NCBI RefSeq assembly: GCF_000208865.1
Contig: NC_018398.1
Location: 4,798,710 to 4,862,709 of the forward strand
Source of the DNA: Neospora caninum Liverpool
Taxonomy: Eukaryota; Apicomplexa; Conoidasida; Eucoccidiorida; Sarcocystidae
Length of the DNA stretch: 64,000 bases
Direction of reading: 5' to 3'
Shown: positions 10,152 through 23,128 of the stretch, piece by piece
Layout of the letters: each line of letters opens with the position of its first letter
How positions within the stretch are numbered: the first letter of the stretch is position 1
The notes under the pieces: generated by a model
The model's input: the letters and a program-made list of their open reading frames with translations, nothing else
Told to the model about the DNA's origin: nothing
The model's database searches: none
Position numbers and translations under genes: made by a program

Positions 10152-13100
10152 ATGCCGAAGCGTGAAAAGCCAAGCGTGGACACGTCGACTCTCCAACAGG
10201 AGGGAGGCGCTAAGGTTGAGTTGCGCCCCAGGAATCCTGGGGAAGCACTCAAAGTTGCCAAGACCGTCTTGCGCCGACGTGAACAGAATCTCGAGGAAAA
10301 GGCCGAGCGAGCAAAGAAGATCCGGGGCCTGAAGCGGGTAAGAAAATGCGTGGACGTCTGCTGCGCCGTGGAATCAACTTCGGGCCACTCCAGAGTGCAT
10401 CATGACACCGCGGCGGAGAAATCGTCCGAGGCTCACGCGGGAGAGAGAGGCGCGATACGAAGGATTCCGTTCCACCGAGGCGTTTGTGGGCTCGAAATAC
10501 CGGGAGGGCATTGCACAGCTTTTACGCTCGCTGCCTCTTTCCTGGTTTCCGTGGCGCATCACCTGGTGGAAGCCGCGCTTTTTCAGAACCCGTTCGTTGA
10601 ATGTGGCGTTCTGAGCGGAATCAGCACTTCAACGTGACTCGTGTTCTTTCATGGTGTGCTGTGTCGCTTTCCTGCTGTCCGTGAAAGCCAGCTACCGACT
10701 TGCACGGGTCCCTTTCTACCCTTTTCCCCTCGTCTCCCCCCCCTCCCCCCCCCACTTCCCCGTCGTATTCGTTTTCTGTCTCCTTGATTTCAGAGGGAAG
10801 ACCGCGACTGCCATCAGCAGGTCATCAAGTCGGCACAGTACTTCGTGAAGCGCGCTCGCCTCCGATCTGTCGACAATAAACGGTGTGTCCCCATTTCTCT
10901 GACGGCGAAGGGTTTCGTTCTTCTCTCAGCCATGCGCAGTCGCCCTCCCGTAGTCGGTCTCCGAAAGGAGAAGACGAGAAAGAGACGGAACGAGACAAAA
11001 AGGGACTGGAAGGGATAGGAGAGGAGTGCGGGAGGAAGAAGGAAGGCCGAGAGGGGGAGCATGCAGGAGACAGGGGAGGCAGAAGGAAAGACAGAGAGAA
11101 CGGGGGACTGGACTCACGCAAGATGGAGAGGAGTGGAGGGGAGAAAGACAAACACAAAACGCGTGCATACCACCAAGGCGAGCACGACGGGGAGACGAAG
11201 CGAGGAACTCTCTCTCATCGACACAGGTGTAGGTCGAATGGTTTCTTTTTCTCAAGGGAGGTTTCCCCTTTGCACGCGCCACGGTTTTGCCCAGTCACGA
11301 CTCAAACTGAAAGATGCGTTTGAGGAGCCGTCAGAGACGAACTCTCTTGCGTTTTGGTTCTCTGTGACCAGAGTCGTTTTCGCAAAGAAGACACCTGCGA
11401 AGAAGCCGCGGGAGCAAGAACGTCGCCCGCTCATTCTGGCCGTGAGAAACGGAAGAGAAGGAGGCAGTCCGGAGGTCCAGGCCGGTCTCAAGGTAACCGC
11501 CCGCACTTAATTTGGAAGGGATCTGAACGCTTCATATACCCCTGGATGGAGATGCACAGTCGTATATTTATATAGTCATATATATAGATATATAATCCTG
11601 CAATCAGTTATTGATAGGGTGCGGTTGCATGATGCGTGTGTCGTGGCGATGGCTTTTGATTGGAGGGTACTTGTATTGTGTATGGATGCATTTACGCCAG
11701 GAGATTATCCTCCGTGCGGTCAGAGCTTGCGCTGGTCTGAGGGATCGAAGGTGTATGCACCAGGCATGTGCAGAAACAGTGAAAACGCGGTGTGCCTTAC
11801 ATATATCTCTATGAGAAGTTCTTTTTTTCCTGTCGGCATGCGGTACAGCTTGGGTATGCATTCTCGTGTGCCTCTCCTAGGTGTACGGTTCTGCGTCACA
11901 CGCGGTTTTTCCTGCTTTCGTTTGGGCTTCAGAGACTCGGCCTCAGAAAACCGTTTTGGGGCACTGTTCTGCGGAACGACGAGGCGACGCTGCAACAGCT
12001 GCGGCTTCTCGACCCCTTCGTCTTCTACGGCTACCCAACGTATGCAACCCTTCGCAAGTTGTTCCTCACGAGGTAGGAACCGTCTGTCTGGGTGACAGGA
12101 ATCGCGAGAGGGGTGTGAGCTTCCTGTGAATGCAGAGTGCAGCATGCGAAACAGACAGCTGCTTTGTAGGGCGCGCGATTGTTCTCGTCCCTCTCCGCTC
12201 AGCAACGCGAGCGCGCGCGGTCGGCGCTCCTACCGCTGCGCTGGCTGTCGTACCCGCCTCTTTTTCGTGTCCTTCCTGGACCACGCTGGCGTCTGGGTCG
12301 CTGTTTTGTCCGCTCAGAGGCTGCCTGCGAATCAACGAGAAGGAGTCCACGCCGCTAACAGACAATGCGAAAGTCGAAGAGCATCTGGGAGCGTACGGCA
12401 TGTTGTGCGTCGAGGACGTCGTGCAAGAGTTGTGGAAAGGTGGCGGTCACTTCGACGACATCAAGCAGCATTTGTGGTGAGAAAAAAGCGACTGAGCCAG
12501 GCGCGCGAGAAGCTGGAGAGTGCGTAGGCGCGCAGTGCGCTTTGTTCGGGCAGCCCGTTCTTTCGGAAGGAATCCTCTGAATCGGAGGTGGGCTAAAGCA
12601 GGTGAACGGAACATCTTCGTCGAAAAGCGGATGCCGGGGGATTCGGGGGCGTTCGGCATGGCCAGCGCTGCGTGCGCGAGACAGCGCGAACACGCAAACG
12701 AGGCACGCTGAGGTGAACGAGGAGAGTGGCGCAGCGTGGAGGGGCGAAGAGCGGAGGCGTGTCTGGCGAGCTCTCGGTGCAAGAAGTTTCTCACGGGCGA
12801 GCACTGTGTGTGTGTTTGCCGTTCGCAGCGCCTTCCAACTGTCCAATCTGAAGAAAGTCGAAGGGTAAGAGAGGAAACGTGGCGACAAGTTAGCGCGGCG
12901 GGGGCGTGCGAGTGTCGGATGTTTATTTAGATGCCATTTCAGGAGTGCTGTTGAGGCGAACCGTCTCTCGGGTGTGTAGGGTTGCGCGTGAACTTCTCCC
13001 TGTGAGCGCACGGCTCTCGACACGAAAAGAGGCGGACTGCCGTGTTCTGAGAGCGCTCTCCTGTTTCCCTCTCTGTCTCTCTGCTCAGACTTTACGCTCG

Positions 13101-13161
13101 GCGGAATGAGTTCGGAAACATGCGCGAAGCGATCAACACAAAGATTTGGAAGATTGCATAG
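10152..13161 (+). CDS. Ribosomal L7-like protein (uL30 family, Rlp7/RPL7L1 type), 60S biogenesis
   Basis: Exons 10152-10337, 10794-10882, 11372-11492, 11933-12072, 12318-12476, 12829-12864, 13089-13161. All junctions are GT/AG with continuous phase and give 267 residues. The basic N terminus (KREK, RRREQNLEEKAERAKK) precedes the uL30 core: PLILAVRNG, KRLGLRKPFWGTVLRND, LDPFVFYGYP, PLTDNAKVEEHLGAYG, LCVEDVVQEL and LCAFQLSNLKK, ending with an Asn/Arg-rich helix (REAINTKIWKIA). The RLGLRK and VEEHLG blocks fit the nucleolar L7-like proteins (yeast Rlp7, human RPL7L1), which bind pre-60S particles near ITS2, better than cytosolic L7 with its RIRGxN motif. It is therefore probably a nucleolar assembly factor. 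A divergent copy of cytosolic L7 is the alternative. Intron 1 has a long C-rich polypyrimidine run (10732-10760). The 36-nt exon 6 is unusually small. Confidence 0.83.
11562..11596. repeat. AT-rich microsatellite in L7-like intron 3
   Basis: Imperfect TA/TATAGA repeat inside the intron between 11493 and 11932. No coding effect. Confidence 0.75.
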
Positions 13162-14227
13162 AGCGTCTCTCCATTTGAGAGATCGACAAATGGGACATGA
13201 GCACGGGCGTGCTCTCCTCCTCTTGTGTGTCACGTGCTGGCTGCTCAGCACGTGACCGCACGGTCTCTCTGCTCGTCTCACTCAAACTCTAATCTGAAAA
13301 ACCCGCGTCCGCTCGCCTCTATCTTTTTCGCACTTTTCCTCTTCCAAAAAACGGGATGCATCGCGGTTGGCGCCGCCGTCTTTCTTGATGCTGCGCCGCG
13401 GTGAAACGAAGGCCTCTGCCTTCGTGGGGTGGGCTTGTTCACTTGGTGGTTTGCTTTCTAGATCTGTTTTGAGTCGTAGTCGTCGCCCCCTGGCTGACGC
13501 GACTGACTTCGCGAGCTCGCGTGCGAAATGAGAAGGGTGCAACGCTGCATGAACTTCTCGTTCGCTCCGCCGTCTGCTCAACTGCGATTTAGTTCTCGTA
13601 CGCTCTCCGCTGTCAGGTTCTGTTTGTTCCCTCTTTTAAAGAACTCTCTCCGTTCGGTTAGACTTCGCGCGCGCGCACGTGCGCATCGCGTCAACGAAAA
13701 GGTGAAAATTTTGCTGTCCATCCAAGCGACGCGGCGTGTCTAGACACCCGCCCCGCTCGGTTCCAGGAGATTTCATGTTTCCCTTGGGGTGAGGCGAGCC
13801 TATGGAAACTTGCGGAAATGATCATGTGAACTGCAGCGCTGCCTGGAATCCACGGGAGACTGGCCCAAACAACCCCCCAGACGGGACGAGGACCACAGAC
13901 GCGACGAGAAACAGACCCCAATGCGAAGATTCGTCGGGTTTCCGCCGCTTTCCACACGTCGTCCCTCTTCTCAGAAATGGTGACCCCCCTATCACATCCC
14001 CCCCGCTGTGTGCACCTCAATCTACACGCACATGTCGCCGTCTACACATTTTAGATACCCTCTAATATCCCCACTATCGCCAATTTGTCTTGTGGGCTTC
14101 TCTCTCCCACCCTGCCTCCGCATTCTCTCCTCTGCCGGAGGGAGGGTGTGACCTCGGCCCTCCTGCGGTTCGCGCTGTCCTGTCCTAGAGAGCCAGCGCA
14201 TCGGGAGTTCGCGACGCGCCTCCTGTC
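13162..14227. other. Convergent 3' intergenic region
   Basis: 1.07 kb between the stop of the L7-like gene and the stop of YIPF6, which face each other. It should contain both 3' untranslated regions. Frames here are short, arginine-rich and found on both strands, as expected of GC-rich noncoding DNA. Nothing else was recognised. Confidence 0.5.
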
Positions 14228-17200
14228 CTACACCGAGCAGATGATCCAGGCCATGCCGGCGTAAAAGAGCCAAACAGGGTATACACCGAGCGCTCGCTTC
14301 TCTTCGGGGATCAACTCCGACATAAAGGCGACAGACGCTGCAGAAAAACCCACATGCACGCGTCTATGGCCCTGGAGAGGGGGAAGGCGGAGAAACCTCG
14401 ACACACACGAAAACGCATAGCTCTGCATATATATATATATATATATGTATATATGTGTATGTGTCTATATGTATATGTATATATATGTATATATATGTAT
14501 ATATATGCATGTATATAAAGTGATAAAACAGAGGTCTAGGTAGAAGCCAACGAGAATGACGGAGGCTGTGACACAGACCCATCTCCTCGGGTTGTGCCAT
14601 GGACTTCCGCCCCGTCTCTTCGTCCCTTTCCACGGTGAAGACGCAGGTAGCGCTAACGCAATGAACACCTGGAGAGCGCATATAAACGTTTGACGCGTTC
14701 CATAAATCTCGATACGGAAACCCTTCACGCATGCGCACGTGTGTGTTTGGAGCATCGCGGCATCAGCGGTGAGAGTTTCGCGTTCGTTCGGCCGCTGTGA
14801 AGCCTCCCGCAAAAACGCTTCGAACGAATCCAGTCTCAGAGAGACAGCCGTTTCCTCTGGATTTCAAAACCGGTTAAATCGTGGAAAACAAGAGAGGCTC
14901 TCGGCACGGGCTGGTCTCTCTCGCGGGGCGAGGCCATAGCGCGTGAGTTTGCGCCGCGCCTCGCGCTTTGCAGAACGGACCTCCTGCCGACCAGCGAAGA
15001 GCGAGGAAGGCGATGAGGAGCTTCAGAAAGGTGAAGGAGCGCGACACGAAGAGATTCAGAAAGGCGGCGATGTCCAGCGGAAACAGGCAGTACCCCAGCA
15101 CGCAGACGCTCTGGAAGAAGGAACTGCGAAGCATTCAAGGAAGCAAAACGAAAACAGCAAAGACAGTTCTCCACAGAAGAAGGAAGTCGCCTTCTTCAGT
15201 GCGAATTCTTCGTCCCGCAGAACAGACACGAGCCTGAAACGCGTGTGCGCGTTCTCAGTGCAAGTCAGAGAACGGGCACTGCTTCGCGCGTGTTTTGGCC
15301 TTCTCTGATGCCGAGCAAAGGGAAAGCCGCTGCTTGCAGATGCATGCGCCTCAGCGGAGAGAGGTCGGGAGACAACAGTCAATTCCGGAGGCACGAAGCC
15401 GTTTCTTTGATGCATGCAGGAGCAGACTCCATTTCCGGCACCGTCTGGGCACAAGCTCGGCGACAATGCGGCGCCTGAAGCCGACGGGACAAAACCGGTC
15501 TCTGTACAATCGATCCCCGATCCAGAACTGTGTAACTCAAATCGAATAAGCAGAGACACGAGCGTACCTAGGATACTGAATACGAGTCCAGTTTTATGAG
15601 ATATACATTTTATGAGGTACAGACAAGTTCTTTATGATTGCAGTTTTTACTGACTCCCTTCCTGTCGAGGTTCTCTGCCTCTCCAGAGACGGCTGGGGAG
15701 AGCCCCTCAGGGCGCTCCGCAGCCACACAGACTGGACACTTCCTCTCGAGTCGGTAACTGCGTTTCGCGTTTCGTACATTTTGCTGCCGAGAAGTTTGGC
15801 GTTCACCGTCACGACACTCGCCCCCAGCGAGACAAAGACGTAGACCAGAGCGAAGGCCACGCGCTGCCGGTCACGCGTTTGTGCGCGTTGCGCCTCAGGG
15901 GAAAGCAGAGAAGACGCGGCGCTCGAAACCGCGAGAACAGGCGACCAAGACGCCTGGATGTACAGAGTTCTGTGAAGCAGAGACGGAGAGCGGGACATCG
16001 AGGCGATTGGGGAGAAGGCGGATGGACGCGCCGCTGCACCATCTGAGCACTGCCCCGGGGGAAAGATCCGATTCCACTGCCTGCCGCAAACAGCAGGCCG
16101 CGGGAGTTGCCCTGTCCACGCTCGAGGATCCACGGATGTACAATGCGCCCCTGAGGGGTCACATGAGTCGAGCGTTTAGGAGCAAACAAAACGGCGGCTT
16201 CGGCACCTTCAGCTAGAGCGGGGAGACGAGGGAAGGTGACGGAAAGCTTTGCGTGTTTTGTTTTTCGTCGGAGCAAGTCTACGTTTGACGACAATCGCAA
16301 CTGGGTTTTTCGTGTGTGTGAGTGTCTCGCGTTAAAAAAAGAAGAAGGCTTCAGCTAGGGAGCGAGACGCGCGCTTTTCCGCTTTTCAAGAAATCTGACT
16401 TACACGGAGAGGAAGAGACAGAGAATGAGCGGTCCCCACAGATCCCCTGCATGCACACGGACAAGAAAGCCTCGGATGAAACGTGGAATCCCCATTCCGT
16501 CGCCACTCGCGCGCGCGCCTTGGCGTTTTTCAAGGCCTCGTTCTGCACAAGGTAACGCTCGTCGCGATCTCCAGCACCTCGACAATCGATCTCTGCATTC
16601 GGCGTTTCCGGACCCTGCGAGTTCTAGAGGCGACGAGGTCCGCGCGAACTTTGACGCGCCAGAGAAAGTCGAAAGAGAGGCCAAAAGGAGAGAACGCACA
16701 GGAAAACGTGGAACGGAATGCGCATGCAGGTGGACGTACACTGTTTGAGCACCGAGTGCGAGGTCCCGCCGTCGCCGCTTCCACGAGAAGGTTTCAGAAC
16801 GTAAAGGAGTTTGTTGCCGATGTTCCGCAAATCGCGCGCCTGCAGTCCCAGGACACACATTTCGGCTCAGAGGGACAGACCGTGGAGAGACGCAGAAACC
16901 GGACCCCCCCAAGCTGTCTCCACGACTCCCGAGCTGCGGCCGCGCACACCTTCTCTCGATTTGACGAGTCGAGAGGAACCGCAAAAAACGCCGGATTGGA
17001 TCTGCACGCTGTGTCCTTTGCGGCGCAGAAATCGAAGATGCTTGCGGGTGCCTCAGCGTGAGAGGGTCGCCGGCGGCGGACACAAGAGAGTGGACTCGAA
17101 GCACGGCCTAGTGCGAGGGGAAACCCGGAAACGGCTTCTCTTCTGGGAATGGTCTCCCACTTTTTCCGCGAGAAGTCCCGCGCGGAAGCTAAAAGTGAAA

Positions 17201-18007
17201 CTCAAGAGGCAAAAGGACGCGGAGAACCACGGAAAAAAAGCGTCTACGGCAGGGGTGTTCTCGACAGGCGACACCGCCTCTCTACCTCTGAGTACCGCTG
17301 CCGGCTTTTAAGATTCAGGAGACTCACAAGTGTGTCGCGAACAGGTTCATCCAGAGTTGCTCCAGCGAAAGGGCGACCGGCCTCCAGAGAGTGGGGATCA
17401 GCCACGCTGCTTATCTGACCTGAAAAAACGGTGCTCGAGGACAACTTCAGCGGGCTTACATCAACAGATGGGAACAAACCAGTACATCGATATATATAGA
17501 TATAGATATAGACAGATAGATATCTGTTTAAAAATATAGATGCAGGTGTATACAGATATGGATGCGAGGGTAAACACACGCATCGACACACGGCGGCAGC
17601 TCTGGATTTCTGCATGTATAAGCATCATGTGTGTACAGCCATAGGAAGAGAGAGATCTGCAAGTAAGTCGTCGGCGTGGCTGGCGTGCGAGATATCAAAT
17701 TGACTTGCGTGAGGTCCGCTGAGGAAGAACGAGGGCGTGAGAGGTTTCCCAGGTTCGCGGCGAAGAAGATCGTTGAACCGGCGATCGAATCAGACACCGG
17801 ATAAAGAGGCGGCACGAAGGAACGGGCCCGCCACGGGGTGGCCGGGAGGGCTGCATCTCTTTTTTTCTCTTCTTTTCTTCGTTTCACACACGGATCGCGT
17901 TCCCTGTCGCGCACATCAGTCGCCTTTGTGGAAAACCCGGGAGCGCCTGGAGCCGAAAAGGCGCTGTGTGAAGCGTCGCGTTGCGTACCTTGTGGGCGCA
18001 TCACCAT
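14228..18007 (-). CDS. YIPF6: YIPF6 homologue, Yip1-domain Golgi membrane protein
   Basis: Exons (minus): 18007-17989, 17419-17328, 16839-16785, 16446-16404, 15969-15778, 15123-14981, 14337-14228; 217 residues (human 236) with every junction in phase. Yip1-family proteins are multi-pass membrane proteins that act with Rab GTPases in ER-Golgi and intra-Golgi traffic. Ordered YIPF6 signatures: ATLDEPVRDTL, RDLRNIGNKLLYVLKP, DLWGPLILC, SVVTVNAKLLGSK, SFFQSVCVLGYCLFPLDIAA and KRALGVYPVWLFYAGMAW. These give a short cytosolic head and about five hydrophobic segments, from the LWGPLILC block to the C terminus, which ends in a membrane segment. The first coding exon is only 19 nt (MVMRPQ plus one base); its GTACGC donor joins a strong TTTTTTCAG acceptor at 17420 in phase, but an alternative upstream start cannot be excluded. 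The donors GTCCGT (14980) and GTGGAA (16784) are non-consensus but required by frame. Confidence 0.87.
14426..14518. repeat. TA/TATG microsatellite in YIPF6 last intron
   Basis: About 90 bp of TATATA with TATG interruptions, within the intron 14338-14980. Confidence 0.85.
17487..17538. repeat. TATAGA microsatellite in YIPF6 first intron
   Basis: GATATATATAGATATAGATA-type repeat within the intron 17420-17988. Confidence 0.75.
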
Positions 18008-20852
18008 TGTGAAGACGCTGTGTAGACCGAGAGGACGAGGGAAGGAACTCGTGCCGAGGACGAAAACGGACGCAATCCCCCGGGGGGACGGGCTGAGGAC
18101 GGTAAACCTACGCCAGTCTGTGTGCGAGCTCTTCAGTGCGTGTGCTTCGCGTGACAGACATTCGAAATTCGATTTTTTTAAGAAGGCCTGACAGGACCGC
18201 TCCGCTGTACACCCAGGCGGAGGAGCAAAGTGCAGAGAGGGAGAAAATCGGCCCGGCGAGCGCAACGCCCGCGACAGACATGCGTCGGGATTGTGTGTCC
18301 GCGCTGACCCTGAAAAAGTCGTTCCCCCTCCGTTTCAAGGAACCTCGAGAGGCGAGATATGTTTATTGCTTGTGGGTTTATTGCTTGCCATGCGGACGAG
18401 GAAGGTATATCGGCGACGCAGAGAGCGGCACATCCATCTTTTTCCTTTCGACAAGGCAAGCGCGCAGGAGAGTCCTCTGGAGGCCCCTGGACAACTGAGG
18501 AGTCCGAGCCGACGCCGTAGGGCCCTGAAAGACAAAGAGGGCCAGATCCTGTGAAGTTTTCTTGTGGCGGAAAGGGACTATCGAGAGACTGTCGAGAGCT
18601 TTCTGGGAGGACAGAGCGGTGAGGGAGCGAGACGCCGCTCGCCAGACCCGCGGAAGGTCAAACCCCCGAGCACAGACCGCGCGGCTCGTCTGAGTGCGGC
18701 GAAACAAGCGAAAAGACGAAAAGGAGAAGAGAGGATCTGTGCGCTGGGCAGCAAGACCGAGATTGGAGCGACGAAGAAAAGGTTGTATACATCAGAGAGT
18801 GCGAAAGCGGCGCGAAATCCGTCAGTCCGCCGCAAACATACCCGTTTTTGCTCTGGTGCATGCGCTGTCTCGAGAAAAGGAGCGTCGCTTTTTCGCGGCC
18901 GTTTACGCGCCTTTAAAAAGTGAGCAGAACAAAAAACAAGACCGTGCAGGCAGGATTGGAACGAGAAAGAAGGAAATGCGGCAAAAACACGAGAGAGTAA
19001 ACGAAGCAGTTTTCGATGCCAAACGCAAAACCAGCAATCTAGCCGTAGGCTATACCGTCGGCCGTCCGAGAGGTGACTCGGTTCGAGACAAAGCACAGTG
19101 TTGGGGTGTATCATGCGTCTGGTTCTTGCAACGCTGATGGACACCATTTAGACCTGTACCTACTATGTCTTGTGGCTGAAAGGCACGACAAAAAAATAGA
19201 ACTCGCTCCCGTGCATGCAGGCCGAATGCGGAGCTTTGAGCGCGCGGGAATCTCGCAGCAGAGAGTACGGCGAAGCCGAAGAAGCAAAACGGCCGACTCC
19301 CAATCGGGCCGGTGGTGTGTAGACGAGGTGCGAGACCAAGGCATGTTCTGAAATCTTTGTGGGGTTGAGAAACAGAGAAGGGATGCAAAACGGCGCTCGC
19401 AAACACCCCGAGGACTGTGTGCCGCACTCGAGGGCTGCTTGGTCCTTGCGACTTTTTTTGCCAGAGAAAAGGGACGCCTTCGCCCAAAGACGAGAATTTT
19501 TCAGATGGAGAGGAGTCTCTTTGGGAGTCACGCTTCGGAGTCTGCACGGCTGCACTGACGAGGGCCCCGCCGCCAGCTCCGTGTTTTCCAGTGCATCTCG
19601 CAGAGAATCTTGAACCGGACAGAGGGTTTGAGAACGAATCACGTTTCATAAATACAATCAGTTGTTTCTCTCTCAGGTTCCTCTCACCGCCGTCGAGAAA
19701 CAGCGTTCACTTTTCTCGCAAAGTCCGGGCCTTTCAAGACGCGGTCGCGTCCAATACAGCCGCGAGAGGGACACTCTGTTTCCCTCGATCTGCCGAATCT
19801 CTTCGAACGCCCTCCAAAAGTGAAACCTTCGATGGAAGAAGGCCACCCTCTCCTGGCTGAACGATAAAAACAGCACCTTTGTGTTTGCTTCTGGAGGCAG
19901 GAGAACGGAGGCGTTTTTCTTTTCACCGGTGGCCGGAGAGACCGGGAAGCAGCCGCAGACTCGCGCCTCGGTTTCATCGCCTTTTCAAAATTCGGCAGAC
20001 GACTGCCTGTTTTGGGAGGGATTCAAAAAGAAGCCTCTTACTCGGGGCTGAGACCGTGCGCTTGTCATTTTCGCGTTTGCCTCATCTCCCCAATCGTCAG
20101 CGGGGTCTGCGTCCGAGCGCCTCGAGTCCTGGACCCGGCCTCCACTCCGCAGTGAGCAGGGACAACTCAAAACACGAATGGTGGCCTCTCTGCGTGGAAA
20201 CGAAAGAGTTTTTAGCGTTCACGCGCTGTGGTTTCTCCAGTTTCGCTGCTGGTGAGAGCATCGACCGCGCGCGGAGTGGAAAGCGAACCGACTAAACCCC
20301 GGAGATCTAAACATGAAGGCATCCACACGCATTTCCGAAACCAGCAACAGAAACTCCCTGCTCTTTGCTCGATGGCGAACGAAGTGCACGGCACACGCGC
20401 AGGAGCAGCCCTTGGCTGTTGCGGCTGTTCGCGGTGTGTGTTTGGCTGTTTCTGTTCAACACGCGTTGCTTCATGGACCCCGGACACTCACTAAAACGAA
20501 AGAGCGCTGTGCATCCAAACACTCGCACAGAAGGAAAAGAAAAGGCCTCGCGAACGGGGCTTCCACCCGACACGTCCACGCCGCGCTGTCAACCGGGAGA
20601 GTACCTCCAACTTTGTCTCCCGCTTTTTCTTTCAAACCGTACCGATCACCTTGCGTTCGAAGCTGCATTCGACCAGACCTCAAAAACGTCTCAGCCAACA
20701 AGCACCGCTCACGAGACGCATGTCTACGCCCGCCCCCCTCCCTCGCGCCTCGTCTCCCCGACCTTCCTGCCTGACTTTCTCCTCCGTTCTCGGAATCGGC
20801 GACGCCTTTCGGCCTCCCCCTGCGAACCTGTCTCCCGTCCAGAGAGGGGTGT
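18008..20852. other. Tandem intergenic region (YIPF6 5' side, TRMT2A 3' side)
   Basis: 2.8 kb between two genes on the minus strand. It should hold the YIPF6 promoter and the TRMT2A 3' untranslated region. The longest frames (up to 199 codons, e.g. 19050-19649 minus) are low-complexity, overlap on opposite strands and show no family match. No RNA gene or mobile element was seen. Confidence 0.5.
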
Positions 20853-23087
20853 CTAGCTCTGCATGAGAGGGTTGCTCGCCTCCGAAGAAATCGCTGCCAG
20901 AGATGTCCCCTCTGCGCCCAGACCTCGCTCACTCCTTCCCGGGGTGTCCTTTTCCGGGGAACTTGCCTTCGCCTGCAGCCGGCCTCGGCCTCCGCCTCGC
21001 GCGCGTCTTCCTCGCTGTCCTCGCGCGCCTGTCTCGCCTTCTGCCTCGCGCGGACCTTCCGACGCAAGCTGGAAAAGCGCTTCTCTCTCTGCGCCAGTTC
21101 GCGAGCGCCGCCGCGTCCTCGCCCCGCTCTCCCCGCTCGCCCCGCTGCTCCTCGCGGGTTCTCTCTCGGCTGCCTGGTCTCCCTGTCTCTCTGGACGTCC
21201 GCGATCCGCCCCCGCCGCTTCTTCAGGCGCCGACAAATCCCTCGCTTTCTGCGCCACTGCGCGCTTGCAGTTCTCCAAGTCCGACTGACGAGACAACAGC
21301 AACACTGCCTCGCAGTGGAGCGTGTGAGGAAACATGTCCACCGGAACAGCCTGAACGGGGACGAAGGGATCTCGGTTAGACGGCGAGGGCGTGCAGAGCC
21401 TGCGAAGAGCCGCGCAAACACACACAGAACGGATCCGGTTCTCCGCTGTGCATGCACGCTCCGCAGACAGCCCTCGTGTCTCTCGCTGGAGCGGCCTCGA
21501 CTGGAAAAGGGAGCAACAGACCAACACTGCCCGCGAAGCTGACGCGTCACGCTTTCTCCAAAAGGTGAGCGTCCCGGGCGAAACGCCTCGGTGGACCCGG
21601 AGACGCTTTTGCCACGCCAACAATCGGATGCGCCGCTACACAACCTGACCCCCCCGTGTGTGTTGTCCGTTCTTGACACAGACAAAAGAAAAAGCTGTCC
21701 CCGTGAGGGACGTGCAAATCGGGCGATCGCGCGGAACGCGACACACGAAAACACACTCCAAAGCAAAAAGGCCCACGCGGCCTCCTCCCTCCATACACCT
21801 GGATATCGAAAGCAGTTCTGGAGAGAGTCAACCCGTGACACGTCGTATCCATTTGCTCGCGGAGGCCTATTTCTATCGAAGAACAGGCGCTGCATGCGGG
21901 AGATACACGTCGTTGTCTCGGCAGCCTCCATGCCTTCGACTCCACACGGCTATGCGTTTTTCCGTGCTTTCTCGGCAAAGGCGAGGCTCTGAGCGCTCTC
22001 CGGTCCAGAAAAAACGTGAGGCACGAAGACGCGCAGCGCCACTCTCGAAAAACACACGGCTCCTTTCTGCTGAAGCGGCGGGGATGAAAAAACCTACTTG
22101 ACGCAGTTGGCCACCATCGAGGCGGGGTTGCAGGAGATGTACACGAGGCGCTCTGAAACGCGGAGATGGAAAAAAAATGTCCGATACGAAAAAAGAGACG
22201 AGTCGCGGGCGTCTCCGAAGACGAGAGAAGTTCAGACAAGGCATTTGATCTCGGCAAGAATGGAGGCGAGCTCCGAATGAGGCGCGAGAAGGCGAGGAAG
22301 ACAGAATCAAGTCTCCCGACCAGCAGGAAAAGCGACAGCAACCGACACAGGTCCAGCAAAAGACAACTGCGTGAGACAAAGAGAAGCGCGACACACAAAA
22401 AAGAGCGGAGGAGAGGCGCAAGTCTGGGCCAACGGAGAGGAGTGATGCGGGGAAAAACGTACGGCGGAAAGAATAATGCGGAGGGATGCGCGCATGCATG
22501 CACATGCATATCTATAAGTGTTCTGGCATGCATTTCCGGAAATTTGTGCAGCGAACGAGTGGCAAAGAAAACAAGACCTACTGATGGGTTGGAAATCGAG
22601 GATGGCTTCCAGGACGCGAGAATCTGTAAGCATGTTGCACACCCCACACGCGCAGGTAGGCCACATTCTAAACGGCGAAGGAGACGCTGCAACTTGAGAG
22701 GAGACACTAACCACCCGTGCGCGAATGCATTATCGACGCACACGCGTGGATGGTAACGACGCATAAAGACGTGTTCTTCCCCTGCTGCTCTGTGAGGCAT
22801 TCGTTTTCTGGCGATGGAAATGTCGCTTTCGACGGCATCGCGCGTTCCTAGCTTCGTCGTGTTTCATCTGCCCATAACGACCGCGAACTTCCAGAGCCCG
22901 AGAAAAGCTCGCAGCGCCCCCCCCCCCTTCGACCATAAGTCTGCATGGTTCGTTCCAATCGCCATATTTTTTTTTGCATGCATGTCTACGTATGTATGAA
23001 CGTCATTTGCTCAGCCACGCATGCGTCCCCCACAACACGGCTGCTTTAAAAGAGGGCGTAGCCCCATACACCATTCAACGCCTGTAT

Positions 23088-23128
<41 letters not shown>

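Noticed and set aside
12355..13281. 308-codon minus frame over the L7-like exons
   Set aside because: It is antisense to exons and introns with a conserved product, and is Arg/Ser-rich without a domain.
14465..14812. Hydrophobic minus frame that could be an extra YIPF6 exon
   Set aside because: The flanking exons join in phase without it and match human YIPF6 continuously. The frame runs into a TA repeat.
20471..21931. 486-codon minus frame overlapping the last TRMT2A exon
   Set aside because: The conserved block AVPVDMFPHTLHCE is in a different frame, which matches the family and the splice phase.
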